From positions 1 to 64,000 of the forward strand of contig CANGIS010000008.1 in assembly GCA_947454055.1 (NCBI GenBank): a stretch of 64,000 nucleotides of DNA. The letters are read 5' to 3'. Made by a program: the position numbers and the translations under genes. Of this stretch, positions 50,564 through 60,444 are shown piece after piece (within the stretch, counting starts at the first letter, position 1; the number at the start of each line of letters is the position of its first letter). The notes under the pieces are model-generated. The model was not told where the DNA came from, searched no databases, and saw nothing but the letters and a program-made list of their open reading frames with translations. The DNA is from Hyphomicrobiales bacterium (GTDB lineage Bacteria > Pseudomonadota > Alphaproteobacteria > Rhizobiales > Beijerinckiaceae).

Positions 50564-53500
50564 TCAGCCATGCTCTACAGCCACAACCCCCGGAACGGTT
50601 CGGATCAGCCCCGCCATTTGGGGTGTGGCGCGGAAACCGCCCGCCAATTTCATTTCGACCTCCCGCATACCGCCGTCAATCGGCAACACGATCAGCACCT
50701 CGCCGTCGCCACGGTCCTTCAGCAAATCGGACAGAGCCGGCATCGGGGAAGCGTCGGCAACGGTGATGCGCAGTGAACTCGGTAACCGGGACGCCGCGCG
50801 CTCGAGCGGTTCGGCCGACTGGATGCGGATGCGCACATCCTCGCCCTCGACCTGCGCCTGAACGATCAGGACGACCGCATGCCCCGGCTCCAGCACATCG
50901 CGGAACTGGTTCAGTCCTTCCTGGAAAATGATCGATTCAAAATGTCCGGTCTGGTCGGAGAGCGCAAAAATACCCATTTTGCTGCCCGATTTCGTCCGCC
51001 GCTCACTGCGATCAAGCACCGTTGCCGCCAATTTGCCCACCGTTGCGCCGCTGCGGGCCGCACGCGCAAATTCCGTATAGCTCTGCACCTTGAGGCGCTT
51101 CAGGATACCCGCATAATCATCCAGCGGATGGCCCGAGAGAAAAAAGCCGATCGCATCATATTCGCGCTGCAACCGTTCAGAGGCCTGCCATGGCGAATGG
51201 GGCGGCACCCGCAATGCCTCGGGCTCGCCCAACCCGCCGAAAATATCGCCCTGTCCCGCCATCGCCTCTTCTTGCGACCGGTTGGCCATTCCCATAATGA
51301 CATCCACCGCCGCAAAGCATTTGGCACGATCCTTCTCGATTTCATCGAGCGCGCCGGCCGCGATCAAACTTTCCAGCGTCTTTTTGTTGAACACACGCGG
51401 GTTGATCCGCCGCGCTAGATCTCCCAGATCGCGGAACTTCATATCGCCCCGCGCGGCCACCAGACTTTCGACGGCTTGGGCACCAACCCCCTTAATGGCT
51501 GCCAGCGCATAGCGAATCGACAGCTGGCCATCATGGTCCTGATGCACCTCGAAGGTGACGCCCGATTGATTGACGGAGGGCGGATCGACCCGAAACCCGA
51601 GACGCTGCGCTTCCCGCCGAAACTCCGAGAGCTTATCGGTATTCGACATATCGAGGGTCATGGACGCGGCCAGAAACTCGACCGGAAAATTCGCCTTCAG
51701 ATAGGCGGTTTGGTAGGCAACCAAGGCATAGGCCGCAGCATGGCTCTTGTTGAAGCCGTAATCGGCAAATTTCGCCAAGAGATCGAAGATCGTATCCGCA
51801 ATCGACGTTTCCAACCCGCGCTCAACCGCGCCCGACACGAAACGTTCGCGCTGGGCATCCATCTCGGCCTTGATCTTCTTTCCCATCGCGCGGCGCAGCA
51901 GATCGGCTTCACCCAGCGAGTAGCCGGACAGGATCTGGGCGATCTGCATCACCTGTTCTTGATAAATGATAACGCCGTGGGTTTCTTTAAGCGAAACCTC
52001 CAGTTTCGGGTGAAGATATTCCGGCACTTCATGGCCGTTTTTGCGCGCATTATAGACCGGAATATTCGCCATCGGGCCCGGACGGTAGAGCGCCACGAGA
52101 GCGATAATGTCCTCAAAGCGATCCGCCCGCATATCGGCAAGCGCCTTGCGCATGCCCGCACTTTCAAGCTGGAATACGCCGACGGTCTCGCCCCGCCCGA
52201 GCATGTCAAAGGTGCGGCTGTCGTCGAGCGGAATCGAGTCGAGATCGACCGTAATCCCGCGGGCACGGATCAGCTCAACGGCCTTTTGCAAAACGGTCAG
52301 GGTTTTGAGCCCCAAAAAGTCGAATTTGACGAGGCCCGCGGGCTCGACCCATTTCATATTGAATTGGGTCACCAGCATATCGGACTTCGGATCGCGGTAG
52401 AGCGGAACCAATTGCTCCAGCGGCCGATCCCCGATCACCACGCCCGCGGCATGGGTCGACGCGTGGCGGTGCAGCCCTTCCAGAACAAGTGCGATATCGA
52501 GCAAACGCCGAACGGTCGGGTCTTCGTCGGCGGCCTGCCGCAACCTGACCTCGGTTGAAATCGCCTGTTCAAGCGTCACCGGATTGGCGGGATTTTGTGG
52601 CACGAGCTTGGTCAGCTTGTCGACCTGGCCATAGGGCAATTCCAAAACGCGCCCCACATCGCGCAGCACCCCGCGCGCTTGCAGCGTGCCGAATGTGATG
52701 ATCTGCGCCACCCGATCCGCGCCATATTTGCGCTGGACATAGCGAATGACCTCGTCGCGACGGTCCTGGCAAAAATCAATATCGAAATCCGGCATCGACA
52801 CGCGGTCCGGATTGAGAAAGCGCTCGAACAGCAGACCAAACCGCAAGGGATCAAGATCGGTAATCGTGGTCGCATAGGCGACAAGCGATCCTGCACCCGA
52901 TCCACGCCCCGGCCCTACCGGAATACCCTGCGCTTTGGCCCAGCGGATAAAATCGGCAACGATCAGAAAATAGCCCGGATATTTCATCCGCTCGATGACG
53001 GACAGTTCGAAATCGAGCCTTTTTTCGTATTCCCCGACGCTCAAGCCTTCCGCCGGTCCGTGCGCCTTCAACCGCGCGGCCAAGCCAGCGACCGCCAATT
53101 CGCGCAGAGCAATGGCTTCATCGGTTGGGACATCCTGCTCGCCAACGGTAAAATTCGGCAAAATCGGTTTGCGGGTCTGGGGACGGAAGGAACACCGCAG
53201 CGCAATCTCAATCGTATTGGTGAGCGCCTCGGGCAAATCGGCAAAGAGCTTGCGCATCGCGGCGCGCGATTTGAAATCATGTTCTTGCGTGACGCGGCGC
53301 CGTTCGGGATCGGAAACCAGACGCCCCTCGGCAATGGCCAACAACGCATCATGGGCGGCATAGGAATCAGGTTTGGCGAAATAGGCCTCATTGGTCGCCA
53401 CCAACGGCACGCCATGCGCATAGGCCAGTTCAATCAGTTGCCCTTCAACGGCGGTTTCATCCGCCGTGCCATGCCGCTGCAGCTCGATATAGAGCCGGTC

Positions 53501-54025
53501 GCCAAAAAGCTGCATCAACCGCTGGAGCCGTGTTTCGGCCAATTCCCGCTGGCCAGACACCAAGGCCCGATCAACCGGACCTTTCGGGCCACCCGTCAAC
53601 GCGATCAATCCGTCGGAAGCGGCCAGCAAGGTCTCGAAATGCACATGCGGCGTTTCCCCCGTCTCGGGGGAAAGATAGGCTAGCGACGACAGCTTCATGA
53701 GATTGTCGTAGCCCGCCTCGGCAGCAGCCAACAGCACCACCGACGGAAAGACCGCATGCACCGCCACCGGACGACCCGAAATCTGGTCCTGCATGTCGAG
53801 GGCAAGCTCTACCCCCGTGATCGGCTGGATACCCGCACCCGCGAGCTTCTCCGAGAATTCGAGTGCGCCAAAGAGATTATTGGTATCGGTAAGCGCCAAG
53901 GCCGGCATCCGGTCTTTGGTCGCGAGCTTTTTGAGCTCGTCGATCTTTAGCGCGCCCTCGAGCAATGAGAAGGACGAATGGACATGGAGATGCACAAACC
54001 CGACCTCCTCCAAAATCCGACTCAT
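50564..54025 (-). CDS. dnaE: DNA polymerase III alpha subunit
   Basis: Replicative polymerase. The 1153-residue protein starts with a PHP domain ([26 protein letters not shown]), then the C-family polymerase core with catalytic Asp in [46 protein letters not shown] and [13 protein letters not shown], an HhH region, and an OB-fold near the C-terminus. The ATG at 54025 has AGGGGG upstream. The in-frame extension to 54136 would run through the stop region of the 30-codon gene and is rejected. With no terminator between the two, dnaE is probably read from the SOS promoter at 54236-54265 and perhaps others. Confidence 0.96.
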   Translation of the reverse strand: MSRILEEVGFVHLHVHSSFSLLEGALKIDELKKLATKDRMPALALTDTNNLFGALEFSEKLAGAGIQPITGVELALDMQDQISGRPVAVHAVFPSVVLLAAAEAGYDNLMKLSSLAYLSPETGETPHVHFETLLAASDGLIALTGGPKGPVDRALVSGQRELAETRLQRLMQLFGDRLYIELQRHGTADETAVEGQLIELAYAHGVPLVATNEAYFAKPDSYAAHDALLAIAEGRLVSDPERRRVTQEHDFKSRAAMRKLFADLPEALTNTIEIALRCSFRPQTRKPILPNFTVGEQDVPTDEAIALRELAVAGLAARLKAHGPAEGLSVGEYEKRLDFELSVIERMKYPGYFLIVADFIRWAKAQGIPVGPGRGSGAGSLVAYATTITDLDPLRFGLLFERFLNPDRVSMPDFDIDFCQDRRDEVIRYVQRKYGADRVAQIITFGTLQARGVLRDVGRVLELPYGQVDKLTKLVPQNPANPVTLEQAISTEVRLRQAADEDPTVRRLLDIALVLEGLHRHASTHAAGVVIGDRPLEQLVPLYRDPKSDMLVTQFNMKWVEPAGLVKFDFLGLKTLTVLQKAVELIRARGITVDLDSIPLDDSRTFDMLGRGETVGVFQLESAGMRKALADMRADRFEDIIALVALYRPGPMANIPVYNARKNGHEVPEYLHPKLEVSLKETHGVIIYQEQVMQIAQILSGYSLGEADLLRRAMGKKIKAEMDAQRERFVSGAVERGLETSIADTIFDLLAKFADYGFNKSHAAAYALVAYQTAYLKANFPVEFLAASMTLDMSNTDKLSEFRREAQRLGFRVDPPSVNQSGVTFEVHQDHDGQLSIRYALAAIKGVGAQAVESLVAARGDMKFRDLGDLARRINPRVFNKKTLESLIAAGALDEIEKDRAKCFAAVDVIMGMANRSQEEAMAGQGDIFGGLGEPEALRVPPHSPWQASERLQREYDAIGFFLSGHPLDDYAGILKRLKVQSYTEFARAARSGATVGKLAATVLDRSERRTKSGSKMGIFALSDQTGHFESIIFQEGLNQFRDVLEPGHAVVLIVQAQVEGEDVRIRIQSAEPLERAASRLPSSLRITVADASPMPALSDLLKDRGDGEVLIVLPIDGGMREVEMKLAGGFRATPQMAGLIRTVPGVVAVEHG

Positions 54026-54114
54026 CTCAGCCCCCTTGTTTCGCCTGTTTCTTTCATGCCCTGCAAGGGCAATCGCAGGCAAGCGGGGAGTGATCGGCCT
54101 TAAGTGGATAAAAT

Positions 54115-54207
54115 TCAGATAAACACGCTCGACCAAGCGTAGATGGTGCCGAGAAAGGCGGTGAGCACTGCGAGTTCGGTAACGTCTTCAACGAGTGAGA
54201 GAAGCAT
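54115..54207 (-). CDS. SOS-controlled 30-residue membrane miniprotein, SidA-like
   Basis: ATG at 54207-54205, TGA at 54117-54115, GGAGG five or six bases upstream. The 30-residue product begins MLLSLVEDVTELAV and has an uncharged hydrophobic stretch from residue 12 to the end (LTAFLGTIYAWSSVFI), so it should form one membrane span with a short acidic N-terminus. A promoter with a perfect LexA box lies just upstream. Caulobacter SidA is a 29-residue, single-span, SOS-induced inhibitor of division acting on FtsW/FtsN; size, topology and control match, and I recall sidA near dnaE there, unverified. Homology is not proven, as the sequence is too short. Confidence 0.7.
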   Translation of the reverse strand: MLLSLVEDVTELAVLTAFLGTIYAWSSVFI

Positions 54208-54235
54208 GGGAACCTCCGTCCGATTGCGATGATAG

Positions 54236-54265
54236 AGTATATGTTCACGTTTTGTTCTATTGCAA
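54236..54265 (-). promoter_or_regulatory. SOS promoter: LexA box inside the spacer, upstream of the miniprotein and dnaE
   Basis: Minus strand: -35 TTGCAA (54265-54260), 18-bp spacer, -10 TATACT (54241-54236). The LexA box GAAC-AAAACGT-GAAC fills 54257-54243, between the two boxes. It has the same orientation and place as the box in the lexA promoter. Bound LexA would block polymerase; DNA damage would release it. The start point should be near 54229, about 22 nt before the ATG. Confidence 0.85.
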
Positions 54266-54315
54266 GACGAAAGTGAAAACACGCCATTCGGTGTATCGAC
54301 GAGGTTAATAAATTC

Positions 54316-55023
54316 TTAATTTAATTCGACGACGAGGCCGTCCCGAATGGTCACGCGGCGATCCATTCGCGCGGCCAGATCGAGATTATGGGTGGCAATC
54401 AACGCCGCAAGGCCTGTGACTTTGACCAGCGAGAGCAGCGTTTCAAACACCCTGTTCGAGGTCTCGGGATCGAGGTTTCCGGTAGGCTCATCGGCGAGCA
54501 GGACGCGGGGGCGATTGGCCACAGCGCGCGCGATGGCAACACGCTGCTGCTCGCCGCCGGAAAGCTCGGCGGGGCGGTGGGTCAAGCGTTCGCCAAGACC
54601 AAGATAACGCAAAAGGTCAACCGAGCGCGTCCGTGCCTCGTCCTTATCCAGTCCCGTGATCATCTGCGGCAGCATCACATTTTCAAGCGCCGTGAATTCC
54701 GGCAGTAAATGATGGGCCTGATAAACGAAGCCCAGCTCGTTACGGCGAATGGCGGTACGCTCTTTATCCGGCAGTGCCATGGTCGGGTGGCCACTAATAT
54801 AAATCTCGCCGGCATCGGGCCGCTCCAGCAATCCGGCAAGCTGCAACAGCGTCGATTTTCCTGTTCCCGAGGGGGCCACCAAGGCGACCGATTGTCCGGG
54901 CCACACCGCCAGATCGGCCCCTTTGATGATGTTGAGCGTCTGCTCGGCATCGACAAAGCGACGCTCCACCTTCCACAGGAAGAGAACGGGATCGGCTGGC
55001 TTTTGGATGGCGCTATCGGTCAT
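54316..55023 (-). CDS. lolD: LolD, ATPase of the lipoprotein-releasing ABC transporter
   Basis: Drives release of outer-membrane lipoproteins from the inner membrane. The 235 residues show Walker [12 protein letters not shown], signature [14 protein letters not shown], Walker [16 protein letters not shown] and the switch His in [11 protein letters not shown]. It overlaps lolC by 4 bp. The gap between its stop and the SOS promoter has no clear terminator. Confidence 0.96.
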   Translation of the reverse strand: MTDSAIQKPADPVLFLWKVERRFVDAEQTLNIIKGADLAVWPGQSVALVAPSGTGKSTLLQLAGLLERPDAGEIYISGHPTMALPDKERTAIRRNELGFVYQAHHLLPEFTALENVMLPQMITGLDKDEARTRSVDLLRYLGLGERLTHRPAELSGGEQQRVAIARAVANRPRVLLADEPTGNLDPETSNRVFETLLSLVKVTGLAALIATHNLDLAARMDRRVTIRDGLVVELN

Positions 55024-56312
55024 TCGTATCGCAAAGCCTCAACCGGATCGAGTTTCGCCGCCCGCCAAGCCGGATAGAGCGTGGCCAAAAGCGACAACAC
55101 AAGCGCCATACCCACCACGACGGCCACCTCGTTGGGGTCCACATCGGCGGGCAGATGGCTTAAAAAATAGAATTCAGCCGGAAACAGATTGGTCTGGGTC
55201 AGCTTGGAAACCAAGGCCCGCAAATTCTCGACATTCACCGCAATGATGGTCCCCAGCGCAAAGCCCGCAAAAGTACCGACAAAGCCAATCGCCGCGCCGG
55301 TAATCAGGAAAATGCGCATGATCGCCCCTCGGGTGGCCCCCATGGTCCGCAAGATCGCAATATCGGCGCTCTTGTCTTTGACCAGCATGATGAGACCCGA
55401 AACAATATTGAGCGCGGCCACCAGCACAATCAGCGTCAGGATGAGGAACATCACGTTCCGCTCGACCTCCAGCACGCCGAAAAAGGTTTTGTTGCGTTGC
55501 CGCCAGTCGGTCAGGAACACCGGACGCTCGATCTGTGCGTTGATCGCGGCCTTCGCCTCGTCAACCCGATCGGGGTTGGCCAAAAAGAGTTCAATCGCGC
55601 TGACATCGCCCTCGCGGTTGAAATAGGCCTGGGCTTCTTCAAGCGGCATATAAACAAAAGCCGAATCAAACTCCGACATGCCGATCTCGTAGACGGCAGC
55701 GACCGGATAAGTCTTGATCCGCGGCGCGGTGCCAAACGCCGTTTGCGGCCCCTTTGGCGCCGTCAGGGTAATCATATCGCCGGGGCGGATGAACAATTGC
55801 TCGGCCAAGCGCTTGCCGATCACAACGCCTGAATTGCCGCTGAAGCCGTCAAGCGAGCCCTGCTTGATGTTGTTGGCAATCGCCGGAATGCGCTTGATAT
55901 CCTTCTCGCGCACGCCCCGCACCAGAACACCGCCCGCACCCGCTGGCGCCGAGGCCAAGGCCTGCCCCTCCACCAGCGGCAACGCCAGAACGACCGAAGG
56001 GATACGTTCCAGTGCCGTCGAAAGAGCGGCGTAATCGGTCAACGGCTTGTCAATCGCTCCGACAAACACATGGCCGTTGATGCCGACAATCTTGTCGAGC
56101 AATTCCTTGCGAAAGCCGTTCATGACCGACAGCACGATGATGAGCGTCGCAACACCGAGCATGATGCCCACAAAGGAGAACCCGGCGATCACCGAGATAA
56201 AGCCTTCCTTGCGGCGCGCGCGGAGGTAGCGCAACGCAATCAGCCATTCGAAAGCGGCAAACACCCCCGAACCCGATGTGCGAACACCCTGCACTGCCCC
56301 GCTATCGGTCAT
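55020..56312 (-). CDS. lolC: LolC/LolE lipoprotein-releasing membrane subunit
   Basis: Membrane partner of LolD. The 430 residues have one N-terminal span ([20 protein letters not shown], then [12 protein letters not shown]), a large periplasmic domain (about 60-270) and three C-terminal spans (about 280-310, 325-355, 385-410; [20 protein letters not shown]; ending [18 protein letters not shown]). A single LolC/E gene is common in alphaproteobacteria, where the protein may work as a homodimer. Confidence 0.95.
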   Translation of the reverse strand: MTDSGAVQGVRTSGSGVFAAFEWLIALRYLRARRKEGFISVIAGFSFVGIMLGVATLIIVLSVMNGFRKELLDKIVGINGHVFVGAIDKPLTDYAALSTALERIPSVVLALPLVEGQALASAPAGAGGVLVRGVREKDIKRIPAIANNIKQGSLDGFSGNSGVVIGKRLAEQLFIRPGDMITLTAPKGPQTAFGTAPRIKTYPVAAVYEIGMSEFDSAFVYMPLEEAQAYFNREGDVSAIELFLANPDRVDEAKAAINAQIERPVFLTDWRQRNKTFFGVLEVERNVMFLILTLIVLVAALNIVSGLIMLVKDKSADIAILRTMGATRGAIMRIFLITGAAIGFVGTFAGFALGTIIAVNVENLRALVSKLTQTNLFPAEFYFLSHLPADVDPNEVAVVVGMALVLSLLATLYPAWRAAKLDPVEALRYE

Positions 56313-56316
56313 GGGC

Positions 56317-57639
56317 TCAGGCCAAAAGCCGTGCGAGCGTTTCCTCGATCGTGAGCAATACGCGTTCGCCGGTCTTGCGGCGCTTCAATTCCACTTTGCC
56401 CTCGGCAAGCCCCTTCGGCCCCACAAGCACCTGCCAGGGCGAGCCGATCAGATCGGCAGTGGCAAATTTAGCCCCCGTCCGCTCGTCGCGATCGTCATAG
56501 AGCACGTCTTTGCCGCGTGCGCTCAGCGCCTTGTAAAGCGTCGCGCAGGCTTCATCGGTACCCGCATCGCCCACTTTCAAATTGAGCAGCGAGACATCGA
56601 ACGGGGCCACTGCATCCGGCCAGATGATGCCGGCCTCGTCATGCGAAGCTTCGATCAAGGCCGCCACCAGCCGCGACGGGCCGATGCCGTAAGAGCCCAT
56701 ATGAACCGGTGTTTCGCGGCCATCCGGCCCCGTCACCGTTGCTTTCATCGGCTCCGAATATTTGGTGCCGAAATAGAAGATATGGCCGACTTCAATGCCG
56801 CGGGCCGAAATCTGCCGGTCGGCGGGAACGGCGTTATAAGCCGCCTCGTCATGCATTTCCGACGTGGCCGCATAGGGCTTCGTCCAGGCTTGGAAGATGG
56901 CGTCGAGGGCCTCACGGCTATCGAAATCTGTATCAACCGCCGGAATGGGCTGATCGAGTACCGCTTTGTCGGCAAACACTTCGCTTTCGCCGGTTGACGC
57001 CAGAATGATGAATTCATGGCTGAGATCGCCGCCAATCGGGCCGGTATCGGCGCGCATCGGAATAGCGGTCAGCCCAAGCCGCGCGAAGGTGCGCAGATAG
57101 GCCACGAACATGCGGTTATAGGAGTGGCGCGCGCCTTCCTGATCGAGATCGAAGGAATAGGCGTCCTTCATCAGAAATTCGCGGCTGCGCATCACACCAA
57201 AGCGCGGGCGAACCTCGTCGCGGAATTTCCATTGAATGTGGTAAAGATTAAGCGGCAAATCCTTGTAGGAGCGAACCGATCCGCGGAAAATTTCCGTGAT
57301 CATTTCCTCATTCGTCGGCCCGAATAGCATTTCGCGCTCGTGCCGGTCCTTGATGCGCAGCATTTCCTTGCCATAGGCATCATAGCGGCCCGATTCCCGC
57401 CACAGATCGGCCGATTGAATAACCGGCATCAAAAGCTCAACCGCACCGGAACGGTTCTGCTCCTCGCGGATAATCGCGTTGATTTTGTTGAGCACTTTCA
57501 AACCCAGCGGCAGCCAAGCATAAATGCCCGCCGATTCCTGCCGGATAAGCCCCGCCCGCAACATCAGGCGGTGAGACACAATTTCCGCCTCTTTCGGCGT
57601 TTCGCGGAGGATGGGCAGGAAATATCGCGACAGGCGCAT
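56317..57639 (-). CDS. proS: Prolyl-tRNA synthetase (short type without insertion domain)
   Basis: Class II synthetase of 440 residues. It shows [20 protein letters not shown], motif 2 ([20 protein letters not shown]), motif 3 ([20 protein letters not shown]) and the anticodon-binding C-terminus ([20 protein letters not shown]). The length is about 130 residues less than in E. coli because the editing insertion is absent, as is usual in alphaproteobacteria. I used the ATG at 57639 (MRLSRYFLP); the frame is open seven codons upstream. Confidence 0.97.
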   Translation of the reverse strand: MRLSRYFLPILRETPKEAEIVSHRLMLRAGLIRQESAGIYAWLPLGLKVLNKINAIIREEQNRSGAVELLMPVIQSADLWRESGRYDAYGKEMLRIKDRHEREMLFGPTNEEMITEIFRGSVRSYKDLPLNLYHIQWKFRDEVRPRFGVMRSREFLMKDAYSFDLDQEGARHSYNRMFVAYLRTFARLGLTAIPMRADTGPIGGDLSHEFIILASTGESEVFADKAVLDQPIPAVDTDFDSREALDAIFQAWTKPYAATSEMHDEAAYNAVPADRQISARGIEVGHIFYFGTKYSEPMKATVTGPDGRETPVHMGSYGIGPSRLVAALIEASHDEAGIIWPDAVAPFDVSLLNLKVGDAGTDEACATLYKALSARGKDVLYDDRDERTGAKFATADLIGSPWQVLVGPKGLAEGKVELKRRKTGERVLLTIEETLARLLA

Positions 57640-57740
57640 GATGGGTCTCTTCTTGGGCAAAACGGAATCAAAATCGAGCTTCGTTTGAACCGCATCGACG
57701 CGAAAAACACAAGCGACCCTGCGTCCCCTGCGGACCCAAT

Positions 57741-57779
57741 TATCGGCGAAAGCCTGTTTATTGGGCTTTCGTACTTTTT
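57741..57779 (+). terminator. Hairpin with T run upstream of proS (plus-strand reading)
   Basis: CGAAAGCC and GGCTTTCG pair over 8 bp around a 9-nt loop, and TACTTTTTT follows on the plus strand. No plus-strand gene precedes it, so its role is unclear; it could end an RNA antisense to the proS start. Confidence 0.4.
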
Positions 57780-57986
57780 TGTGGCATTTTCATGTCACGC
57801 AGGATGACAGCCCTAGAAAAGTAGGGTAGCAATATGTCGCCTAGGATGAAATAGAGGTCGCGCCCATGCGGATGACGGCACATGGTCCAGGTCTGGGGAG
57901 GAATATCCGCCAATAACGGTAGAGACATTAAGTCCGGCCGCTTTGTTCATGCGGCTCCGTGTTGGTGGTGACTGGAATAGAATTGA

Positions 57987-58016
57987 AAAGGCAGGGTTTA
58001 CCCTGCCTTTTTTATT
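57987..58016 (+). terminator. Strong hairpin terminator, bidirectional
   Basis: AAAAGGCAGGG-TTTA-CCCTGCCTTTT: an 11-bp perfect stem. The plus strand reads into TTTTTTATTATT; the minus strand ends in TTTTC, 24 bp after the DUF1467 gene stop. It probably ends the mce-DUF1467 transcript and possibly a plus-strand small RNA. Confidence 0.8.
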
Positions 58017-58039
58017 ATTATATCAATGAGTTAAGACGT

Positions 58040-58267
58040 TTATTCAACGTATTGTATAAACAAGGAAAGCGCCGCCGCAACCGGCATGGCCACCAGACTG
58101 GTAATCAGTACTTTACGCCACAGACGGGGAATCGCCGGAGCGCCCGCCTCCGTCCCCGGTGTCACGTCACCCATCTCGGTCTGGCTTTTGATGCCGAACG
58201 GGAGAATTGTGAACAAAGTAAGCCACCAGGAGATGCCGTAAATAGCGAGAATCGTAGCAATCGACAT
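58040..58267 (-). CDS. DUF1467 family small membrane protein
   Basis: A 75-residue protein with two likely spans: ILAIYGISWWLTLFTILPFG at the N-terminus and VLITSLVAMPVAAALSLFIQ at the C-terminus, joined by the polar GIKSQTEMGDVTPGTEAGAP loop, which is the conserved part of the family. Function unknown. It usually lies between mce and proS in alphaproteobacteria, as here, 12 bp after mce. Confidence 0.88.
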   Translation of the reverse strand: MSIATILAIYGISWWLTLFTILPFGIKSQTEMGDVTPGTEAGAPAIPRLWRKVLITSLVAMPVAAALSLFIQYVE

Positions 58268-58279
58268 GGTCGCCCTATC

Positions 58280-58684
58280 CTAGATTTGTTCGAGTTCAAT
58301 GAGCGTGCCATTGAAATCCTTGGGGTGAAGAAACAGCACCGGCTTGCCATGCGCGCCAATTTTAGGCTCCCCGTCGCCGAGCACCCGAGCGCCACCGGCT
58401 TTCAACCGTTCGCGCGCGGCCAACAGATCGTCGACCTCATAGCAGATATGATGGATGCCGCCGTCGGGATTTCGCTCCAAAAACTTGGCGATAGGGCTCC
58501 CCTCGCCGAGCGGTTCCAGCAATTCAATCTTGGTATTGGGCAGTTGGATGAAAACGACCGTCACCCCATGCGCCGGTTGAGGTAGCGGGTCTGACACCTC
58601 GGCACCCAGCGTTTCGCGATATAACTTCACCGCACTCGCCAGATTGCCCACCGCAATCGCCACATGGTTGAGACGTCCAATCAT
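58280..58684 (-). CDS. mce: Methylmalonyl-CoA epimerase
   Basis: Interconverts the R and S forms of methylmalonyl-CoA on the propionyl-CoA path to succinyl-CoA. The 134-residue VOC protein starts LNHVAIAVGNLASAVKLYRE (H7 is a metal ligand), then VVFIQLPNTKIELLEP (Glu ligand), the second His in GGIHHICYEVDDL and LHPKDFNGTLIELEQ (last Glu). The methylmalonyl mutase is not in the window. Confidence 0.95.
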   Translation of the reverse strand: MIGRLNHVAIAVGNLASAVKLYRETLGAEVSDPLPQPAHGVTVVFIQLPNTKIELLEPLGEGSPIAKFLERNPDGGIHHICYEVDDLLAARERLKAGGARVLGDGEPKIGAHGKPVLFLHPKDFNGTLIELEQI

Positions 58685-58695
58685 CCGCAGCCCCT

Positions 58696-60369
58696 TTAGA
58701 TCAGCACCACTTGGACATGGCAGACAGGCTTTTTACCCCAGCTGTTATTCACCGTGGAGCGCACAGCCTTTTCGATCGCTGTTTCGACCAGATCCGGATC
58801 CCGCCTTTTGCTCTTGGGCAGATTATCAAGCACCGCGAACACGGCTTCCTCGATCAGATCCTCGAACGACCGGCCCGCGCGATCGACCTGCGGAATACCC
58901 GATACCGCAAAGGCCGGATCACCCAGAAGCTCGCCTTTGCTATCAAGCGCGATCGCGACCGACACCAGGCCGGCAAAAGCCAGCTTGCGGCGTTCCGGAA
59001 TGGCCGGATCGGCTGCAGGCGCGAGCACATCGCCGTCTTTGTATAATTTGCCATGGGCGGCTTCGTCGATAATGGCAGGATTGCCCGGCGCAAGACGGAC
59101 AATATCGCCATTCGTCGCCATCACGACGTCGGGGATACCGCATTCAATCGCGTATTTCCGGTGCTCGTCGAGATGCAGCGGCTCGCCATGGGCGGGAAGC
59201 AGCGTCTTGGGCCTTACCCACTCATACATCTTCTTGAGCTCGCCGCGACGCGGATGGCCGGAGACATGCACCAAAGCATGACGATCGGTGATCACATCCA
59301 CCCCTTGTTGCACCAAGCCGTTGATGATGCGGCCAACCGCCTTCTCGTTGCCCGGAATCGTGCGCGACGAGAAAATCACCGTGTCGCCCGCCGACAGGGT
59401 CACATCGGGATGCTGGTCTTCCGCCACCCGCGAAAGCGCGGCCCGCGGCTCGCCCTGGCTACCCGTCAACAGGCAAATCACCTTATCGCGTGGTAAATAG
59501 CCATAGGTTTCGGGCGAGCGGAACTCGGCCACCCCTTCAAGATAGCCACATTCGGTCGCCACCTGAATGGCGCGGTCCATGGCGCGGCCGATCGCCACCA
59601 CTTCGCGGCCCAGCTCCTTGGCGGCCAGTGCAACCGAGCGGATACGCGCAACATTGGACGCAAAAGTGGTAACCGCCACGCGGCCCTTTGCCTTGCTGAT
59701 AACTTCCGCCAGCCCCTTGGCGACATCCGTTTCGCTCAAGGATTCGCCTTCGCGCATCACATTGGTCGAGTCGCAAATCAGCGCCAGAACGCCTTCATCG
59801 CCAATTTCGGTCAAACGCTTTGAATCGGTCGACCAACCCGCCACCGGCTGCTCATCGATCTTCCAGTCCCCCGTATGCACCACGGTGCCGAGCTGCGTAC
59901 GGATGGCGAGCGCCGTTGATTCAGGAATCGAATGGGCCACCGAGATGATCTCGACGTCGAAGGGATCAAGCGACAACCGGTCACCCGGCTTCATAATGTT
60001 GAGCTTGATGCGCTTGGCACCCTGCTCGTTCTGGCGGCGAATATCGAACAGGCCAGCGGCAAACGGCGTGGCATAAACCGGTGGCGCGCCGAGCCGCGGA
60101 TATAGATCAAGCAAGGCGCCGATATGGTCTTCATGCGCATGGGTGATGATAATGGCTTTAAGCCGGTTCTTCTGCCCCTCGATAAATTTCAGATCGGGCA
60201 TGATCAGATCGATGCCCGGCAGATCGTCGCCTGCAAAGCTAACGCCGCAATCGACCAGAATCCATTCGCGCTTGGCGGGAGGACCATAGCCATAGAGCGC
60301 CGCGTTCATTCCGATTTCGCCGAGACCACCCAGCGCGCAAAACACAAAATCATCCTTGGGCCCAACCAT
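58696..60369 (-). CDS. rnj: Ribonuclease J
   Basis: Metallo-beta-lactamase/beta-CASP nuclease with 5' exonuclease and endonuclease activity on RNA. The 557 residues have the zinc motif HAHEDH at 77-82, VVHTGDWKIDEQP, LICDSTNV, a beta-CASP part (VTTFASNVARIRS; CLLTGSQGEPRAALSRVA), HVSGHPRRGELKKMYEWVRP and a C-terminal domain. AAAGGAGGG precedes the ATG at a good distance. Together with RNase E it may process rRNA and mRNA ends. Confidence 0.97.
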   Translation of the reverse strand: MVGPKDDFVFCALGGLGEIGMNAALYGYGPPAKREWILVDCGVSFAGDDLPGIDLIMPDLKFIEGQKNRLKAIIITHAHEDHIGALLDLYPRLGAPPVYATPFAAGLFDIRRQNEQGAKRIKLNIMKPGDRLSLDPFDVEIISVAHSIPESTALAIRTQLGTVVHTGDWKIDEQPVAGWSTDSKRLTEIGDEGVLALICDSTNVMREGESLSETDVAKGLAEVISKAKGRVAVTTFASNVARIRSVALAAKELGREVVAIGRAMDRAIQVATECGYLEGVAEFRSPETYGYLPRDKVICLLTGSQGEPRAALSRVAEDQHPDVTLSAGDTVIFSSRTIPGNEKAVGRIINGLVQQGVDVITDRHALVHVSGHPRRGELKKMYEWVRPKTLLPAHGEPLHLDEHRKYAIECGIPDVVMATNGDIVRLAPGNPAIIDEAAHGKLYKDGDVLAPAADPAIPERRKLAFAGLVSVAIALDSKGELLGDPAFAVSGIPQVDRAGRSFEDLIEEAVFAVLDNLPKSKRRDPDLVETAIEKAVRSTVNNSWGKKPVCHVQVVLI

Positions 60370-60444
60370 GGAGCCCTCCTTTCAGTCCGTCATTTCAAGA
60401 GGTCAGCCCGAATGGTCCTGACCGATATTCGCCGTCCACATTTC

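Larger units (their letters stand above)
57640..58039. other. Gene-free gap of 400 bp, possible small RNA
   Basis: Contains the proS promoter region, two hairpins described separately (57741-57779 and 57987-58016) and, on the plus strand between them, about 200 bases with no credible ORF. A GCCGC-tttgttcat-GCGGC stem is visible near 57938. I recognise no tmRNA, RNase P, SRP or riboswitch motif. No good sigma-70 promoter was found for the plus strand. Confidence 0.35.

Noticed and set aside
51476-53683. Two long plus-strand ORFs opposite dnaE
   Set aside because: Both are antisense to conserved dnaE motifs; no domain seen.
54026-54136. Extended start for dnaE
   Set aside because: The PHP domain start is at the ATG at 54025 with a ribosome site; the extension overlaps the miniprotein stop and has no conserved residues.
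57865-57915. 16-codon ORF in the proS-DUF1467 gap
   Set aside because: No ribosome site, no hydrophobic or charged pattern, and no context to support it.
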